Positions 23,401 through 32,947 of a stretch of 64,000 nt of DNA are shown here, in pieces. The notes beneath the pieces were generated by a model. It saw only the letters and a list, made by a program, of their open reading frames with translations. It ran no database searches and had not been told where the DNA came from. This DNA is from Oscheius onirici (Eukaryota > Nematoda > Chromadorea > Rhabditida > Rhabditidae): contig OW051468.1 in assembly GCA_932521025.1 (NCBI GenBank), positions 2,418,064 to 2,482,063 on the forward strand. Direction: 5' to 3'. Position numbers and translations under genes: made by a program. The stretch's first letter is position 1. Each line of letters begins with the position of its first letter.

Positions 23401-24681
23401 ATCACTTAAATTCATACTTTTAACAAAAAATGTGGATAAAAACCTTCTTGAAATAGGGGTACTGTCGTATTCTTGTACAGTGCCTTAGCTCGTGTGTAAT
23501 CGTTCAGAATTGTCAAATATTCGCCCTTTTTCATGTTATCGTCGATGCTTTTTGACAGGAAAAAGATGAATTTGAAGCGAGTGAGCACACTTAGGGCATT
23601 TCTCGTCGCGTCGGCCTTGTCTTTCCGATTCAGAACGTCTTTGAAGACGTTTTCAGCTCTAGCTCTGGCTTCGTTGATCTAAATTTTTATTATATATATG
23701 TTTTGCTTAAACGTGAATAAAAACCTCAGTGGCAATGTTTTTGATGACACGGAATTCGCCGTTCTCGTCGTTGCGCTCAATCTCGTCGTGAAGGGCTGCC
23801 AATGTGTCGACGCAGTTGATCAGAGAGTAGAGATTTGACTGGAAAGTAGAATGAAAAAATTTTATGGGGAATTTTCACAAATGGCAAAGTTTGGACTAAC
23901 CTTGTGCATCTGTTCATTCTTTTTCACCTCGTCCTGTTTGGCAATTTCCATGTTTCTGATGGCTCCGCGCAGGTCCTCGATTCTAAAAATTACCGTTTAC
24001 CTTCAGTAACACAAATCTTACGGTGTTTCGCAGTGATTCTCGAGAAGGTACCATTGTGGATTGAAGCTCTCCATGCGGAGATTTCCCGAGCCGTCTGGGA
24101 ACTCTTTTTGCAGCTGCGCCGTGTCCATTTTCTTCGACGGCATCAGACCGAGTGCGTCCCGATCGTCGTTGGTCTGAGCGACGACGCGCATAGCTTCCCT
24201 GCCCGGCACGGTTCGTGATTCATCTACCCATACGGCACTTTCTTCTAGTGGCCCGACTTGGGCGATGAAAATTCTAAAGTTTGGACGTTTTCAAATTAAG
24301 AAAATGAAGAAATTACCTGAATTTCACGTGTGAAATTCCACGGCCGCCACTTTTCGTAGCAATTTTGACTTCTCCAAGACCGCGATTCGCCTGTCCGACT
24401 CGCGCAATGATTTTGGAAGACGATTTCCATCTCAAATTGGTGATTTAATGCCACAAATCCAGATAAATGGCTTACTTAGCCGTGTGGAGACAATCCGTGC
24501 CGCAGATGAAGAGCATGAGGATATCATCTTGATCGGCGCCGAGATTTTCACCGCGTATGATGACTTGTGTGCCGGGAGTTCCTTTGAAGCGAGGAAAAGT
24601 AAAGAAAACGGAGAAAAGTGACTAACCTTCAGTCGGAGAGAGTCCAGTAACTGTCGGCGGTCCTGTGCGTCCTTCCGCCAT
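17410..24681 (-). CDS. sec-5: Exocyst complex subunit SEC5 (EXOC2)
   Basis: Exocyst subunit that tethers secretory vesicles to the plasma membrane and in other animals binds Ral GTPase. The N-terminus is an IPT/TIG domain (PTVTGLSPTEG, GTQVIIRGENLGADQDD, ICGTDCLHTAKW, IIARVGQANRGLGEVKIAT). It is followed by SAVWVDES and FNPQWYLLENH, a helical region ending LIDTPASYEEQSKLIKYLK, then DPTWECIRAYHCWLENI, TLPDLYENEVCECITSIKDAL, GDYRKVLIEEMYIRMKLHMF, and the C-terminal LCALEETLDSYMSLQTRTQL and RCLNNMRNAMRLAIESLN. Two introns are exceptional. One, 23291 to 22063 (1.2 kb), and one, 20324 to 18055 (2.3 kb), contain opposite-strand genes, and the second also holds a tRNA. All other introns are short. 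Splice frames are consistent across both large introns. Confidence 0.95.
18340..18347 (+). promoter_or_regulatory. TATA box of the nested kinase gene
   Basis: TATAAAAG 35 bp before the ATG at 18382. The surrounding 13-mer AGTATAAAAGTAA is identical to that upstream of the other nested gene at 31 kb. Such a clear TATA box is not seen before the housekeeping genes in this window. Confidence 0.7.
18382..19917 (+). CDS. SH2 domain tyrosine kinase, SPE-8/Fer-like, nested in a SEC5 intron
   Basis: Non-receptor tyrosine kinase of the short nematode type. It has an SH2 domain (WYHGLLPREDM, GDFLVRYSE with the phosphotyrosine-binding Arg) followed directly by a kinase domain: glycine loop KLGEGAFGEVSLG, VAVK lysine, [38 protein letters not shown]. 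It lacks an F-BAR region, as in the C. elegans Fer-like family. Exons are 18382-18768, 19083-19547 and 19585-19917. The 37-nt second intron starts GTTTGT but ends in CCCG rather than AG, and no nearby AG restores the frame, so splicing here is unusual or the gene is damaged. The whole gene lies antisense inside a SEC5 intron. AATAAATAAA follows the stop. A truncated inverted copy lies at 7.25-8.0 kb. Confidence 0.85.
20154..20225 (-). tRNA. tRNA-Arg (TCT)
   Basis: 72-nt cloverleaf on the minus strand. The acceptor stem GCCCGCG pairs with CGTGGGC (one G-U), the D arm is GGCCTAGTGGATAAGGC, the anticodon stem TCTGA/TCAGA encloses the loop CTTCTAA with anticodon TCT, and the T arm carries GGTTCGACCCC. 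Internal A and B boxes are intact. It lies in the large SEC5 intron, downstream of the kinase, on the same strand as SEC5. Confidence 0.92.
22312..23014 (+). CDS. Unrecognised gene(s) nested in a SEC5 intron
   Basis: Antisense to SEC5 and wholly inside its 23291-22063 intron. The first part (22312-22642, one short intron) gives MPFEPFHKAGEENFKRN ... LRIGINQFMDYMGDIDSREL ... SKKDSLLRF and then reaches a stop. The second part begins at an ATG at 22683 (MEVSLGEAVRYLFRSDLQPK ... FYWEYIRMGLIYPPG), crosses one intron (22807 to about 22843) and ends WMFQVDLDEFWDSD at 23014. I could not find a frame-keeping join between the two parts. They may be one gene with an unusual splice or two cistrons. CTTTTTCAG lies two bases before the first ATG, a likely trans-splice acceptor. 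The acidic, aromatic C-terminus and balanced composition argue for real coding sequence. No family recognised. Confidence 0.55.
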
Positions 24682-25330
24682 TTCTAGTCGGCTAAATTAC
24701 CTTCGCCGAGTCTTCTGAAAGCATTTCTGTCAATTTTTACGCTGAAATGAGAAGACAACAGGCAAAAAAATGCTAGAAAAAGATCGGCGGAAAATGCTCA
24801 AAGATCCATGAATTTCCCACCAAAGTGAAAAGACGTGGCGGGACCGCCGCCAAAAGCCGGGAAATTCAAAAAAATACTTCCTTGTTCTTTTTTCGGTTCC
24901 AGTTGAATCGTATAGATTTTTGACCCCTTTGCTTATTTATCCTTATAACTTTATAACTGTGTCCCTCACCAAAAAGAAGTCTTCCCTCTTTTAGGTGATG
25001 AGAGACGTTCAAAGAACCCACAATAACTTATAAATTTCTGTTAATTTACTTCTAGGTTTGTGGGGTTTTGCTGAGTTTTGTCATTCAGAGGTCACAGCTC
25101 ACGGCACTGTCCCACACATAACTTTTTTGATTAAAGTCAAATCGGATATGTCTTTAGCTTATTGTTTGCTGTATTTATGCGGTTACAAGACTGTACTACA
25201 TTCGATCAAACGAATGTGCAGTTTTCTCTAAAACTCAGTTGAAACAGTTTGCAATCTTAGCAGAAAATAGTCCAATTTGTATGGGTTTACAATCGTTTTT
25301 AGAGGTGGGAAACTACTAGAGGAAGGAAAC
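24682..25330. other. Gene-free spacer upstream of SEC5
   Basis: No ORF or RNA gene that I can support. It is expected to hold the SEC5 promoter. The sequence is AT-rich, and nothing repeats elsewhere in the window as far as I can see. Confidence 0.5.
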
Positions 25331-26340
25331 AGTACAGCTGTTCAAGCAATTAGCCGAGTCGATGGGACGTTCTGGAGGACCAACGGCAACGGTCCAAGAG
25401 TCGCTGTACGACACGATGATCAGACGTGAGCAAGCTGTTTGGATAGAAGAAGTCGCTATTCCGGAAGAGGTTTGAGGTCTTCAGCCTCCGATTCCGAGCG
25501 AATGACGATGCCGATGTCTTCTTCCAGTCTCTGAAGGCAAAATCCGTCTAAGCAAAACTGGAGGAGATAAAAAAAAATGACCTGGAGCTCATGATTGCTG
25601 TCGGTGCATTAAATCAACCAGAACTGTCAGATTTCCGGAAATGTGTATGTTGTGGAACATCGTCAGGAAAAGCTGCCAAGAAGGAGGGCAAACGGAAGTC
25701 GAGAAGATATCAGTGGACGGGACGAGGTCGAGTGCTGGAATTGTGGAGGACCACATTACAATCCGGACTGTTCTAATCTGAAGTACCATCCGTGTTCCTG
25801 AGTTTCCGTCCGTGTTACTGAGTTTCCAAAGGATGCTGATAGACTGGTCATCGGACAGCTAAAGTCAAAGGCCAAGATCTACGTCATGGTCAAAATTAAT
25901 GACAAGGAAGTTCGACTGCAACGACGCTGATGCCAGTCGACCATGTGCTCGTTACTATGGATGGAGGAATCGTACGATGCGATGGCAAGCTGAACACGAA
26001 GTTCAAGGTGCTGACGAAGACTGGAGAAGTCGACCGTGAGGGAGCCTGTTACGTGACAGATGAGTACAATATTTGTGGACTTCCGTGGTTGAGCCAAATT
26101 CCTGTGCTCAAGGAAGGAATGAAATTCGTAGCAGTCGCTGAGGATGACAAGAAGAGTTCGACGAAGATCGGCTGAAGAAGAGCCACGGAGGAGACATCAA
26201 GAAGTCACTGGGTCGCTGCTCAAAGATTAATAATGTTCTCAAGCTCAAGGATGAAGCTCTGCCATCTTCAGAAGAAGAAGTTGAAGAAGAGGGACTACCT
26301 TCTAGCAAAAGGAGACGTCTCTGAAGAGGAACATGCTGAT
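25330..26340 (+). mobile_element. Degenerate gag/protease remains of an LTR retrotransposon
   Basis: Broken reading frames with retroelement character. There is a gag-like stretch (MGRSGGPTATVQESLYDTMI, RREQAVWIEEVAIPEEV), then DLELMIAVGALNQPELSDF. A zinc knuckle CWNCGGPHYNPDC (CX2CX3HX4C, the spacing seen in nematode LTR elements) lies near 25734-25772. Next is KAKIYVMVKINDKEV and a segment DGKLNTKFKVLTKTGEV ... CYVTDEYNICGLPWL, which matches the region after the active site of a retroviral-type aspartic protease. Several frameshifts and stops interrupt it and no reverse transcriptase follows. The sequence to about 26.8 kb, with open but odd frames and a TATAAATA at about 26750, may be the adjoining untranslated or LTR region. 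Confidence 0.6.
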
Positions 26341-26964
26341 TGGAAAGTTGGGATGTGCCCTTTCCCCCCTCTATCTCCCTCAGTCTAGTACACGAACAGA
26401 TGGAATAAAGAGAGATGCATGTGCTTCGAGATCAATATCACCGATGTAGGGCAAGATGGATCGGGCCGGTTGGATGTTGGCGACTTGACTGCCAGCTGAT
26501 CGTCGGTGCCCGCTTATGTAGTTGCCATGAGTCAGCGGGCCCTCCTCACAGAGATATACATAGGATCTGTGGGCACGAGAGGGACTGACACTCTTCCTGA
26601 TAGGGACAACCAGATGGTCGATCAAGGAAAGCAAAGAAAAGCTCCGGACATTGGACACAATGGAATCGCTCCCGCCGCCAAGCTTATTTCTCCGAAGCAT
26701 CTTCAGGACTTTGAAGAAGGGGAGGTGTTGAGAAGCGAGTACTTGTGATATAAATATGTACTGTTTTTGTGTTTCTACTAGAGTGTAATAGAAATGCGCT
26801 TTCGGCACTTCAAGCTTGGGACTCCTATAAACCTCTTGTCTACTTCGCGTCTCCTGTTACAACAAATTGAAACCACTGTAGTCTCTCCTTTTCGTGTAAA
26901 TATATTACCAATTTTCAGGTAAAAGGCCTCTAAGAATCGATTTCTACAACTCTAGGGAAGTAAG

Positions 26965-29900
26965 ATGATCAAGTTTGTACACTATTTTGCTGCCTTACAA
27001 TCCATAATTTCAGATTGAAAACATCCAGTCCCCTAGTTGCGATAGGATGCGGTCAGTTTGCTCTAGGTCTTAGTCAGGTAACTCTCTTAAAAATACCATG
27101 AAACTATCCATTTCAGGCCTTTTTCATGTTCTACTACGTAAAAGTCTATCTCAACGTCTTCCACGTCCAGCAGTATTGGTTTAACCTGGCCCAGGGCCTC
27201 TTTATGGTTTGGAACGCTGTCAATGATCCTCTCTTTGGCTATTTTCAAGTATTTTTTTCTCTATTTTCTCTTAGGACACATTAATTTAGGACAAACCGGG
27301 CTCATGGCTGAATTCCCGAACTGCCGTCATCAAATTCTTCGCCCCCTTTCTCATCATCTCCTTTATTTTCATGTGGTTCCCCTGGTCGACTACAGGCTCC
27401 TGGACCGAAGGAGTCCACTTGATTATTTCTCTCTTCTTCTATGACGCCTTCTTCAGGTATTTTCTGTGTTTTACGCTAGAAGAATCAAGATTTTAGTGCC
27501 ATGGGAGTAGCTTGGAGTGCCCTTTTTGCCGATACGACCACAGAACCGCGTCTTCGCGTCGCTGCCATGAAAGCCAGTCAGATCAGCACTCTTCTCTCCG
27601 TCAACGTCATCGCCATCACCGAGAAGCTCAGCAACAGCCTGGAGGTTTGTTTTCCATTAAGTTACCACTCAAAAACTCTCTGGGAAAACTAGTTTCCAAG
27701 AGTTTTCTGTAAGAAGGTAATTACGTGGCTTTTACAAAGGAAAAGTTCTCCAGAAAAAGATAATTGGAAAAGATCTGTCGCAACATGTACTAGTTGTCAA
27801 GAGATACTACAAAGCACCCATACCAGCTGAGCTAAAGCCTAGTTCCATAGAATCTAGCAGAGAAGACAGGAACTAGGTAGACAGCATTGGTCAATGTCAC
27901 CAGAGAGCCTCAACTACCTGGAAAGAGTAGTAGAAGTGGTGCAAATCTACCAGAGCAACTAGAAGAGATGTCCAGAGAGCAACGATCACTGCTAGAGAGC
28001 CTCGCAGTGGTCAAGAGTCTACCAAGAGATCAATGAACCAGAGAACCGGGACCCAAATAGAACTAAAGTCTCTCTTTCTGCCAGTGTGTCGAACAAAACA
28101 ACCCGAAGAGGATATTTATTAGACCTCGACGTATCCAACAGCAGGGTCGTAGTAGGTCGTGAGCCAGGCGATGCCCTTGCAGTTTCCATATTTCTCCTCA
28201 CACTTGACACCCCTGTAGATTCCGGCCTTTGTGATCCAGTCAACTGTCGTCTCATCACAGTCCTCATGGTTGCGCTCGAGTTTGTGGATCACTTTGCCGT
28301 TGACGATAACCGTCACAGACTTCAGTCTGACCGGCGTTCCAAAGTACGGGTTCTCCTTCTCGTCCGCGTAGTCCGTCCTCGTGTAGAGATCGTCGGGTGC
28401 ACCAAAGTAGAGAGCAGACTTCTGTTCCGGGTCGTCGACGTAGAGGTAGATCTGCGTGTCCTTCTGACTCATCGCGTCCAGAGACTTGATCATATTCTTG
28501 TCGTTGACCTCATACATCAATCCCCCAACTGTCAATGTGCCAGTCAGCGCGATGTTGTTGGACTCGTGTGCGAGACCAAGAACAACCTGGCCGTACTTGC
28601 CGTCCACTTTGCCGAAGAGTATGAGCTTCACTCCCTTCAGAATGAGTGGCTTGAACTGATCTGCGTGGCTGTTGAATCCGTTGTTGCACTTGTCGTCCAG
28701 CTCGATCTTCGCTTCGAACTTGTACTGCTTGGTGGCGCCATCGTGGACGAAGACGAGCAGCAGCAGGAGTAGTGGGAGATGCATTTTAAACGTCTTCCAG
28801 AGGGAGTTCCGCTTGTCTTGAATGAGTTCTACTGACTAGAGTTGTCCTTATAAAGGGTCACGGACGATTAGAGTTGACAGGAGATGACAGGACAAAGTAA
28901 CCCGCGTTGCTCGACTTGTCAGATTTCAGACTTAGGAAAACTCTAGTTTCGCCTATTCGCTTAGCAATGAGCCGACTCCATGTTTGGGGTTCAGTCGCAG
29001 TTACGGCCACCAATGCATCCACGTAAATGAAGTTCCATCTATGCTTAGGTCGTCCAGCTTTCTGTATTTTCCCTGCCGTTCCAATATGTTTCTGTTGCTC
29101 AGCATGTGTAGAAATGAGTGATCTCTTTTTTTCTTCTTTTTCATCTTCAAGGATGCAGTCAAAATTCACCGCAATCCGTCGTGACATATCTGGCCTCGAC
29201 CAAGGCCAATCTCCATGCCCTCCTACTCGTCTTTCTTGTCTCTTTCTCCACTCTTTTTCTCTCGCACTGTAGCTGTCCCGCCTTGATTTGGTAGCCCTCC
29301 TTGGGTAGGTCACACGCTGACCGACAGGCCCATTGAGTGCTCCTCGTCCCTGCAGTGCCGAAGATTCCGTAAACGAACATGTCCCCCTGCTGTGATCCTT
29401 CCCTCCCTGGCGCTAATGCTCAAAAATGTTCAAACAAAACCTAAATCCATTATTTTTCCACCTAAACCCCCCGTTTTCAGGACATGGACACGTTCCGGAT
29501 GATCACAATCGTCATTGGCGTTTTGGCTTACGCTTGTTATTGCGTAACAGGTAGCTATCGAGAAGGCCTGCCGACAGTATCTGGCTCAAAAGACGACCGC
29601 GAATCGCTTATTTCTAAGGCTGAAGATGGCGAGAAAAAGAGGCCCAGGTTTTTTCTTTAAAAGTTACAAAATAAAAGACAAATTTGAGTACTTTCGATTT
29701 TGCCTGGAAGACGACGAAAGAAATCCTGAAGGAGCGCGATTTTGCGTCGGTAGTGGCCTGCAATTTTATACATCAGGCTCGCAGTGTTGCCCATCTGAAT
29801 TTTGCTTCGACGGCCACGGAAATTCTAATCTCGCAAGATGTCCTACCGAAGGGGTCCTGGCAGCTGAGTGTCTTCTTTGGCGTCTTGACGCTAGGACCGC

Positions 29901-32601
29901 AGGTAGTTTTAGCACACTTTTTTAGCCTGAAAACGAAGAAATTTAGATTCTTCTAATTGCCAACGAGAGAATTGTGGCTAGTTACGGAGCCTACAGGATA
30001 ATGATGATCAGCTATCTACTGTCCGTAGCCTCGGCCGTTTTTTACTTTTTCGCCTCGAATCCTTACGCTGTGATGGTCTTCATGCTCGTTGACAGGTAGG
30101 GGATTTAGCTATTTTCTCCTTTCGAACGTTATTCTGAATGAGCGTAAAATATGCTTGAAATGTACAGTCCGGACAATAAATAGTGAGCCTTTTGCTCATA
30201 ACTTTTTTTCTGAACGAGATAAGTCATATTCCCTGACCAAAAAGGTCATTATTCCTTTTTTTTTCAAATGAGTCCATAAGTTTACGGTCTCGGTACTCAT
30301 TGAAGACAGCAGATTTCGGTTTTGGCTAGTTCTGTGACTAAACATTTTTTTTGATCCCTTCTTTTATCCCAGCCTTCCTGGATAAAGGAACTGAGCTAAT
30401 TCCATTGGCGCTATATCCACACTAGTAGTGCCAATTGCCGCGCCAACTTTCAGACCAAACCATTCGGCCGTTCTTGAGAAATGTGTTCCACAAACTCCAA
30501 TTTTGACCCAACATCACCTCATCATATCTCTGTAATTTCTCAGTCTATTTCTATTTTTCAAAATGGGTTAGAAATCCTTTTATCTGATCTAAATAGTCAC
30601 AGAACTTGCCAAAACCGAAATCTGCTGTCTTCAATGAGTACCGAAGCCGTAAACTTATGGACTCATTTGAAAAAAAAGGAATAATGACCTTTTTGGTCAC
30701 GGAATATGACTTATCTCGTTCAGAAAAAAAAGTTATGAGCAAAAGACTCACTATTTATTGTCCGGACTGTACAAAAAGATGGAAATTTCTCCAAGACTCT
30801 TTATCTACAAAACGTACTTCATACTACCCGTAATTATCAAATTGTCAAAACAAACGAAAGAAAAGTTTCTTCATAAAAAACTGAAAGTATAAAAGTAAGA
30901 CTTTTCCACTCAAAAACCCCACTCAAGCACTACAAGTCGAAACAAAAATGACCAAAACCAGGACAAGATACCAATAACGAAGTGTGCCATCCAGCAGGCC
31001 AACTACCCAACTCTGGCGAGGTTCATGGACGAGCCGCAGTCGCAGACTGGAGCCATGGAGAGCATTTTCCTTCCGTCGATAACTGGAGCCATGACCAGCA
31101 GTGCCCAGCATTCGGCCTCCGAGAGCAAAATTGGCGCGCTTCTGACAAAAAAGGGCACTGTGGCTCTGGTGGAAGCCACTCAGTCCATAACGACGCTGAA
31201 GAAGAAAAATTGTGCCCTGCAGGATAGAGATCCGGCCGAGAGTCTTCTAGTTACGGAAAGTGGAGCCAGAAGTTGCAGCAGACTGATTGACAGTCAGCCT
31301 CCGCCGACATGGGCCGTGGCCCCAGGAGATCCGGAATACAAAACCCTGGCCAATATCCCCGACTGCTTTAGGGAATTCAACAAGAAGGGAAATTTCCAGA
31401 AAACTGAGCCCGTTTTGACGGAAAGTCAGATCCATACGACGGGAATTTCCAGCCGAGCTCCGATCAGCGGTACCGTCAATAAAAACAGGTCGGAATACAA
31501 GACTTTGGCAAATGTTCCGGACTGCTTTGATATGGTCAAGAAGAAACACCAACCGGCTTTAGTCAGTCTGGAGGAGATTCGTAGAGCGGCTTGACGAGGC
31601 TGAAACAGAAGAAGGTATCCAAGATCAGAGAGAATAAATAGATCAATTTCTTTACTAAAAAAGGGTTCAAAGAAGCTTGTTTAGTACAACAGTTCTAAAG
31701 AATTGGCAGCATTTTTAGTCGTGTACCAAATCAGCAGGAGACTTTATTGTTTGTAGAAGGATTTATGATGCTGCTGTATTGCCTTCGGCGCGTGTTGTTT
31801 CTGCTGCCCCCAACTTTCTTTCCCGCTGTTTTCTGATCCAGTGAGCATACCCCAGAAGAAATGGGTAAAGTTATTGAACCACGAAACAATTGTAAAATGT
31901 AGGGACAAAAATAGAGGGGTTGGTGTAACTAAAAGTAGCCTGTCAAGTCAGTTTGGAAGATTTGACCAGTGGTCTTGGCCGGGAAGTGTTCGAATAGTAA
32001 TCTCGATGTAATCGGTTCTATGAAACAAAAAAAAACTCGGTCCGGAGAAGATCATCAAAACAATGTTTGTTCTCTGTGAAAAGTACGAAACAACAAATAA
32101 GCAACAGCTAAAGAAAATGTATGAAAAAAGCGGTTGGAAGGAGATTCTCAAAACAAACCACGAGATCCTACCAAACTATAACACTTCCTTCCTAATTCCG
32201 CCCATTTCCAGCATAACCGTTCACTCGATCGCTCCGCTCTTCAACATTGTCATTTCGGACTTTATCGACGACGATGCCAAGAGGAATTCACGAAGGTTTT
32301 TCCACTTTTTTCTATTGAAAGTACCCAAAAACTTAGATCTCCCATCTCGTCTGTAGTCTTCAGTCTCAATGCCCTCTTCACGAAGCCGGCTCAAAGCCTG
32401 GCTCCCGTCTTTGCCGTCAGCTTCCTCAACGTCTACGGCTACAAAACATACACAAATTCAAAAAGTGTCAGTACAAATCTCGTCGACGGAATGCAGCTCC
32501 TGACCTTTTTCATGCCCTGCATACTCGGAGGCCTACAATTCATAGTTTTCAAGCCATTTTCTCTAGGAAATAGACATATTCACCGGGTTAATGTCATGTG
32601 A
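26965..32601 (+). CDS. TMEM180/MFSD13A-like transporter of the major facilitator superfamily
   Basis: Multi-pass membrane protein. The first exon is only eight coding bases (ATGATCAA) before a splice to KTSSPLVAIGCGQFALGLSQ. The family signature follows: MFYYVKVYLNVFHVQQYWF, FMVWNAVNDPLFGYFQD, PFLIISFIFMWFPWSTTGSW, FYDAFFSAMGVAWSALFAD. Then come DMDTFRMITIVIGVLAY, FASVVACNFIHQARSVAHLN, ISYLLSVASAVFYFFASNP, a segment LFNIVISDFIDDDAKRNSR matching the conserved cytosolic loop, and TKPAQSLAPVFAVSFLN. Two introns are very large: 27645-29480 (1.8 kb) with an antisense secreted-protein gene, and 30096-32211 (2.1 kb) with a MITE and a same-strand gene. Phases fit across both. Substrate unknown. Confidence 0.88.
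28119..28784 (-). CDS. Secreted protein of unknown family, nested antisense in the TMEM180-like gene
   Basis: Single-exon gene of 221 codons. A strong signal peptide (MHLPLLLLLLVFVHDGA) is followed by a mature part with few cysteines (DDKCNNGF, EDCDETTVDW, GVKCEEKYGNCKGI), alternating beta-like stretches (GVKLILFGKVDGKYGQVVL, TLTVGGLMYEVND, TQIYLYVDDPEQ) and a final YYDPAVGYVEV. I recognise no family. It lies entirely in the 27645-29480 intron of the transporter, on the opposite strand. A TATA-type palindrome CCTTATAAAGG sits 62-72 bp upstream of the start, so it probably has its own promoter. The lack of introns contrasts with the host gene. Confidence 0.82.
   Translation of the reverse strand: MHLPLLLLLLVFVHDGATKQYKFEAKIELDDKCNNGFNSHADQFKPLILKGVKLILFGKVDGKYGQVVLGLAHESNNIALTGTLTVGGLMYEVNDKNMIKSLDAMSQKDTQIYLYVDDPEQKSALYFGAPDDLYTRTDYADEKENPYFGTPVRLKSVTVIVNGKVIHKLERNHEDCDETTVDWITKAGIYRGVKCEEKYGNCKGIAWLTTYYDPAVGYVEV
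28846..28856 (-). promoter_or_regulatory. TATA-like palindrome upstream of the nested secreted-protein gene
   Basis: CCTTATAAAGG, 62-72 bp before the ATG at 28784, at the usual distance for a TATA box with a short 5' UTR. Confidence 0.5.
28858..29313 (-). mobile_element. Possible LINE reverse-transcriptase tail fragment
   Basis: A minus-strand open frame of about 150 codons includes KIQKAGRPKHRW and then TWSRLIAKRIGETR. This resembles the RGRPxxRW ... W...A..R segment at the C-terminus of non-LTR retrotransposon ORFs, also seen at 57.8 kb in this window. The rest of the frame is not recognisable. It lies in the same transporter intron. It could be a chance resemblance. Confidence 0.3.
30165..30769. 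mobile_element. Non-autonomous Tc1/mariner-type element (MITE) with long terminal inverted repeats
   Basis: 605-bp element flanked on both sides by TA (30163-30164 and 30770-30771). The ends read CAGTCCGGACAATAAATAG and its exact complement. The terminal inverted repeats extend about 175-180 bp (30165 to about 30343, and about 30594 to 30769), with only scattered mismatches and homopolymer length changes. The middle 250 bp is unrelated on the two sides and has no transposase frame. It sits in the large intron of the TMEM180-like gene, just after the exon ending MLVD. The high arm similarity suggests fairly recent insertion. Confidence 0.92.
30888..30895 (+). promoter_or_regulatory. TATA box upstream of the nested repeat-motif gene
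   Basis: TATAAAAG within AGTATAAAAGTAA, the same 13-mer as upstream of the nested kinase. It lies 53 bp before an ATG at 30948. Confidence 0.6.
30948..31594 (+). CDS. Protein with YxTLA repeats, nested in the TMEM180-like gene; 5' frame broken
   Basis: The main open frame runs from an ATG at 31025 to the TGA at 31592-31594 (MDEPQSQTGAMESIFLPSI ... SLEEIRRAA). The same frame stays open upstream to about 30935 and reads DKIPITKCAIQQANYPTLARF. The nearest promoter-proximal ATG (30948) is in a different frame and stops after eight codons. Three related motifs occur, NYPTLARFMDEP, EYKTLANIPDCF and EYKTLANVPDCF, so the upstream part is likely coding and a one-base shift near 30955-30965 separates it from the ATG. 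The product would be basic, Ser/Thr-rich and without membrane segments. It lies on the same strand as its host, inside a 2.1-kb intron, without introns of its own. No family recognised. Confidence 0.6.
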
Positions 32602-32947
32602 TAACCCCCTTTCCAAAAAAATCATAATCTCCGGTGTAAATAGTCTGCAAATTAACCCATTTTCGTAGTCCTGAATATATAACATAATTTTTGAAGAGAA
32701 TATGCAATTGTTTTATGTGTAAATAAGATTGTTTATTTTCGATACTTTTAGTGTAGAACAAGTCGTTTCAACGCATTTTTAACTATACATATACATATTG
32801 TTACTGTTGGAAGGCATCCCGAAAGGTTTTTACTTATCCACCAGCACAAATATACCATCCAGCATCTGATTAGGCAACGTCTGTGCCAAAAATTTTAAAA
32901 TGAAAATATAGTTTTTTTGGCATTGCTCTAAGTAGCCCTTTTCAGAA
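32602..32947. other. Spacer between the TMEM180-like gene and UNG
   Basis: AT-rich, with no gene. A TTTTCAG acceptor at 32939-32945 lies two bases before the UNG start codon, compatible with trans-splicing of UNG. Confidence 0.5.

Noticed and set aside
26380-26808. Minus-strand ORF of 142 codons
   Set aside because: No domain or splice context; it adjoins retroelement remains and is more likely part of their untranslated or LTR sequence.
27880-28036. Short open frame with helix-like content (LPEQLEEMSREQRSLLESL) in a transporter intron
   Set aside because: No start context, splice partner or homology; purine-rich repeats can produce this pattern.
28086-28772. Plus-strand ORF of 228 codons rich in Val, Leu and Arg
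   Set aside because: Antisense of the secreted-protein gene, which has a signal peptide and a TATA box on the minus strand.
30089-30833. Several small ORFs with matching sequence on both strands
   Set aside because: They lie inside the terminal inverted repeats of the MITE.
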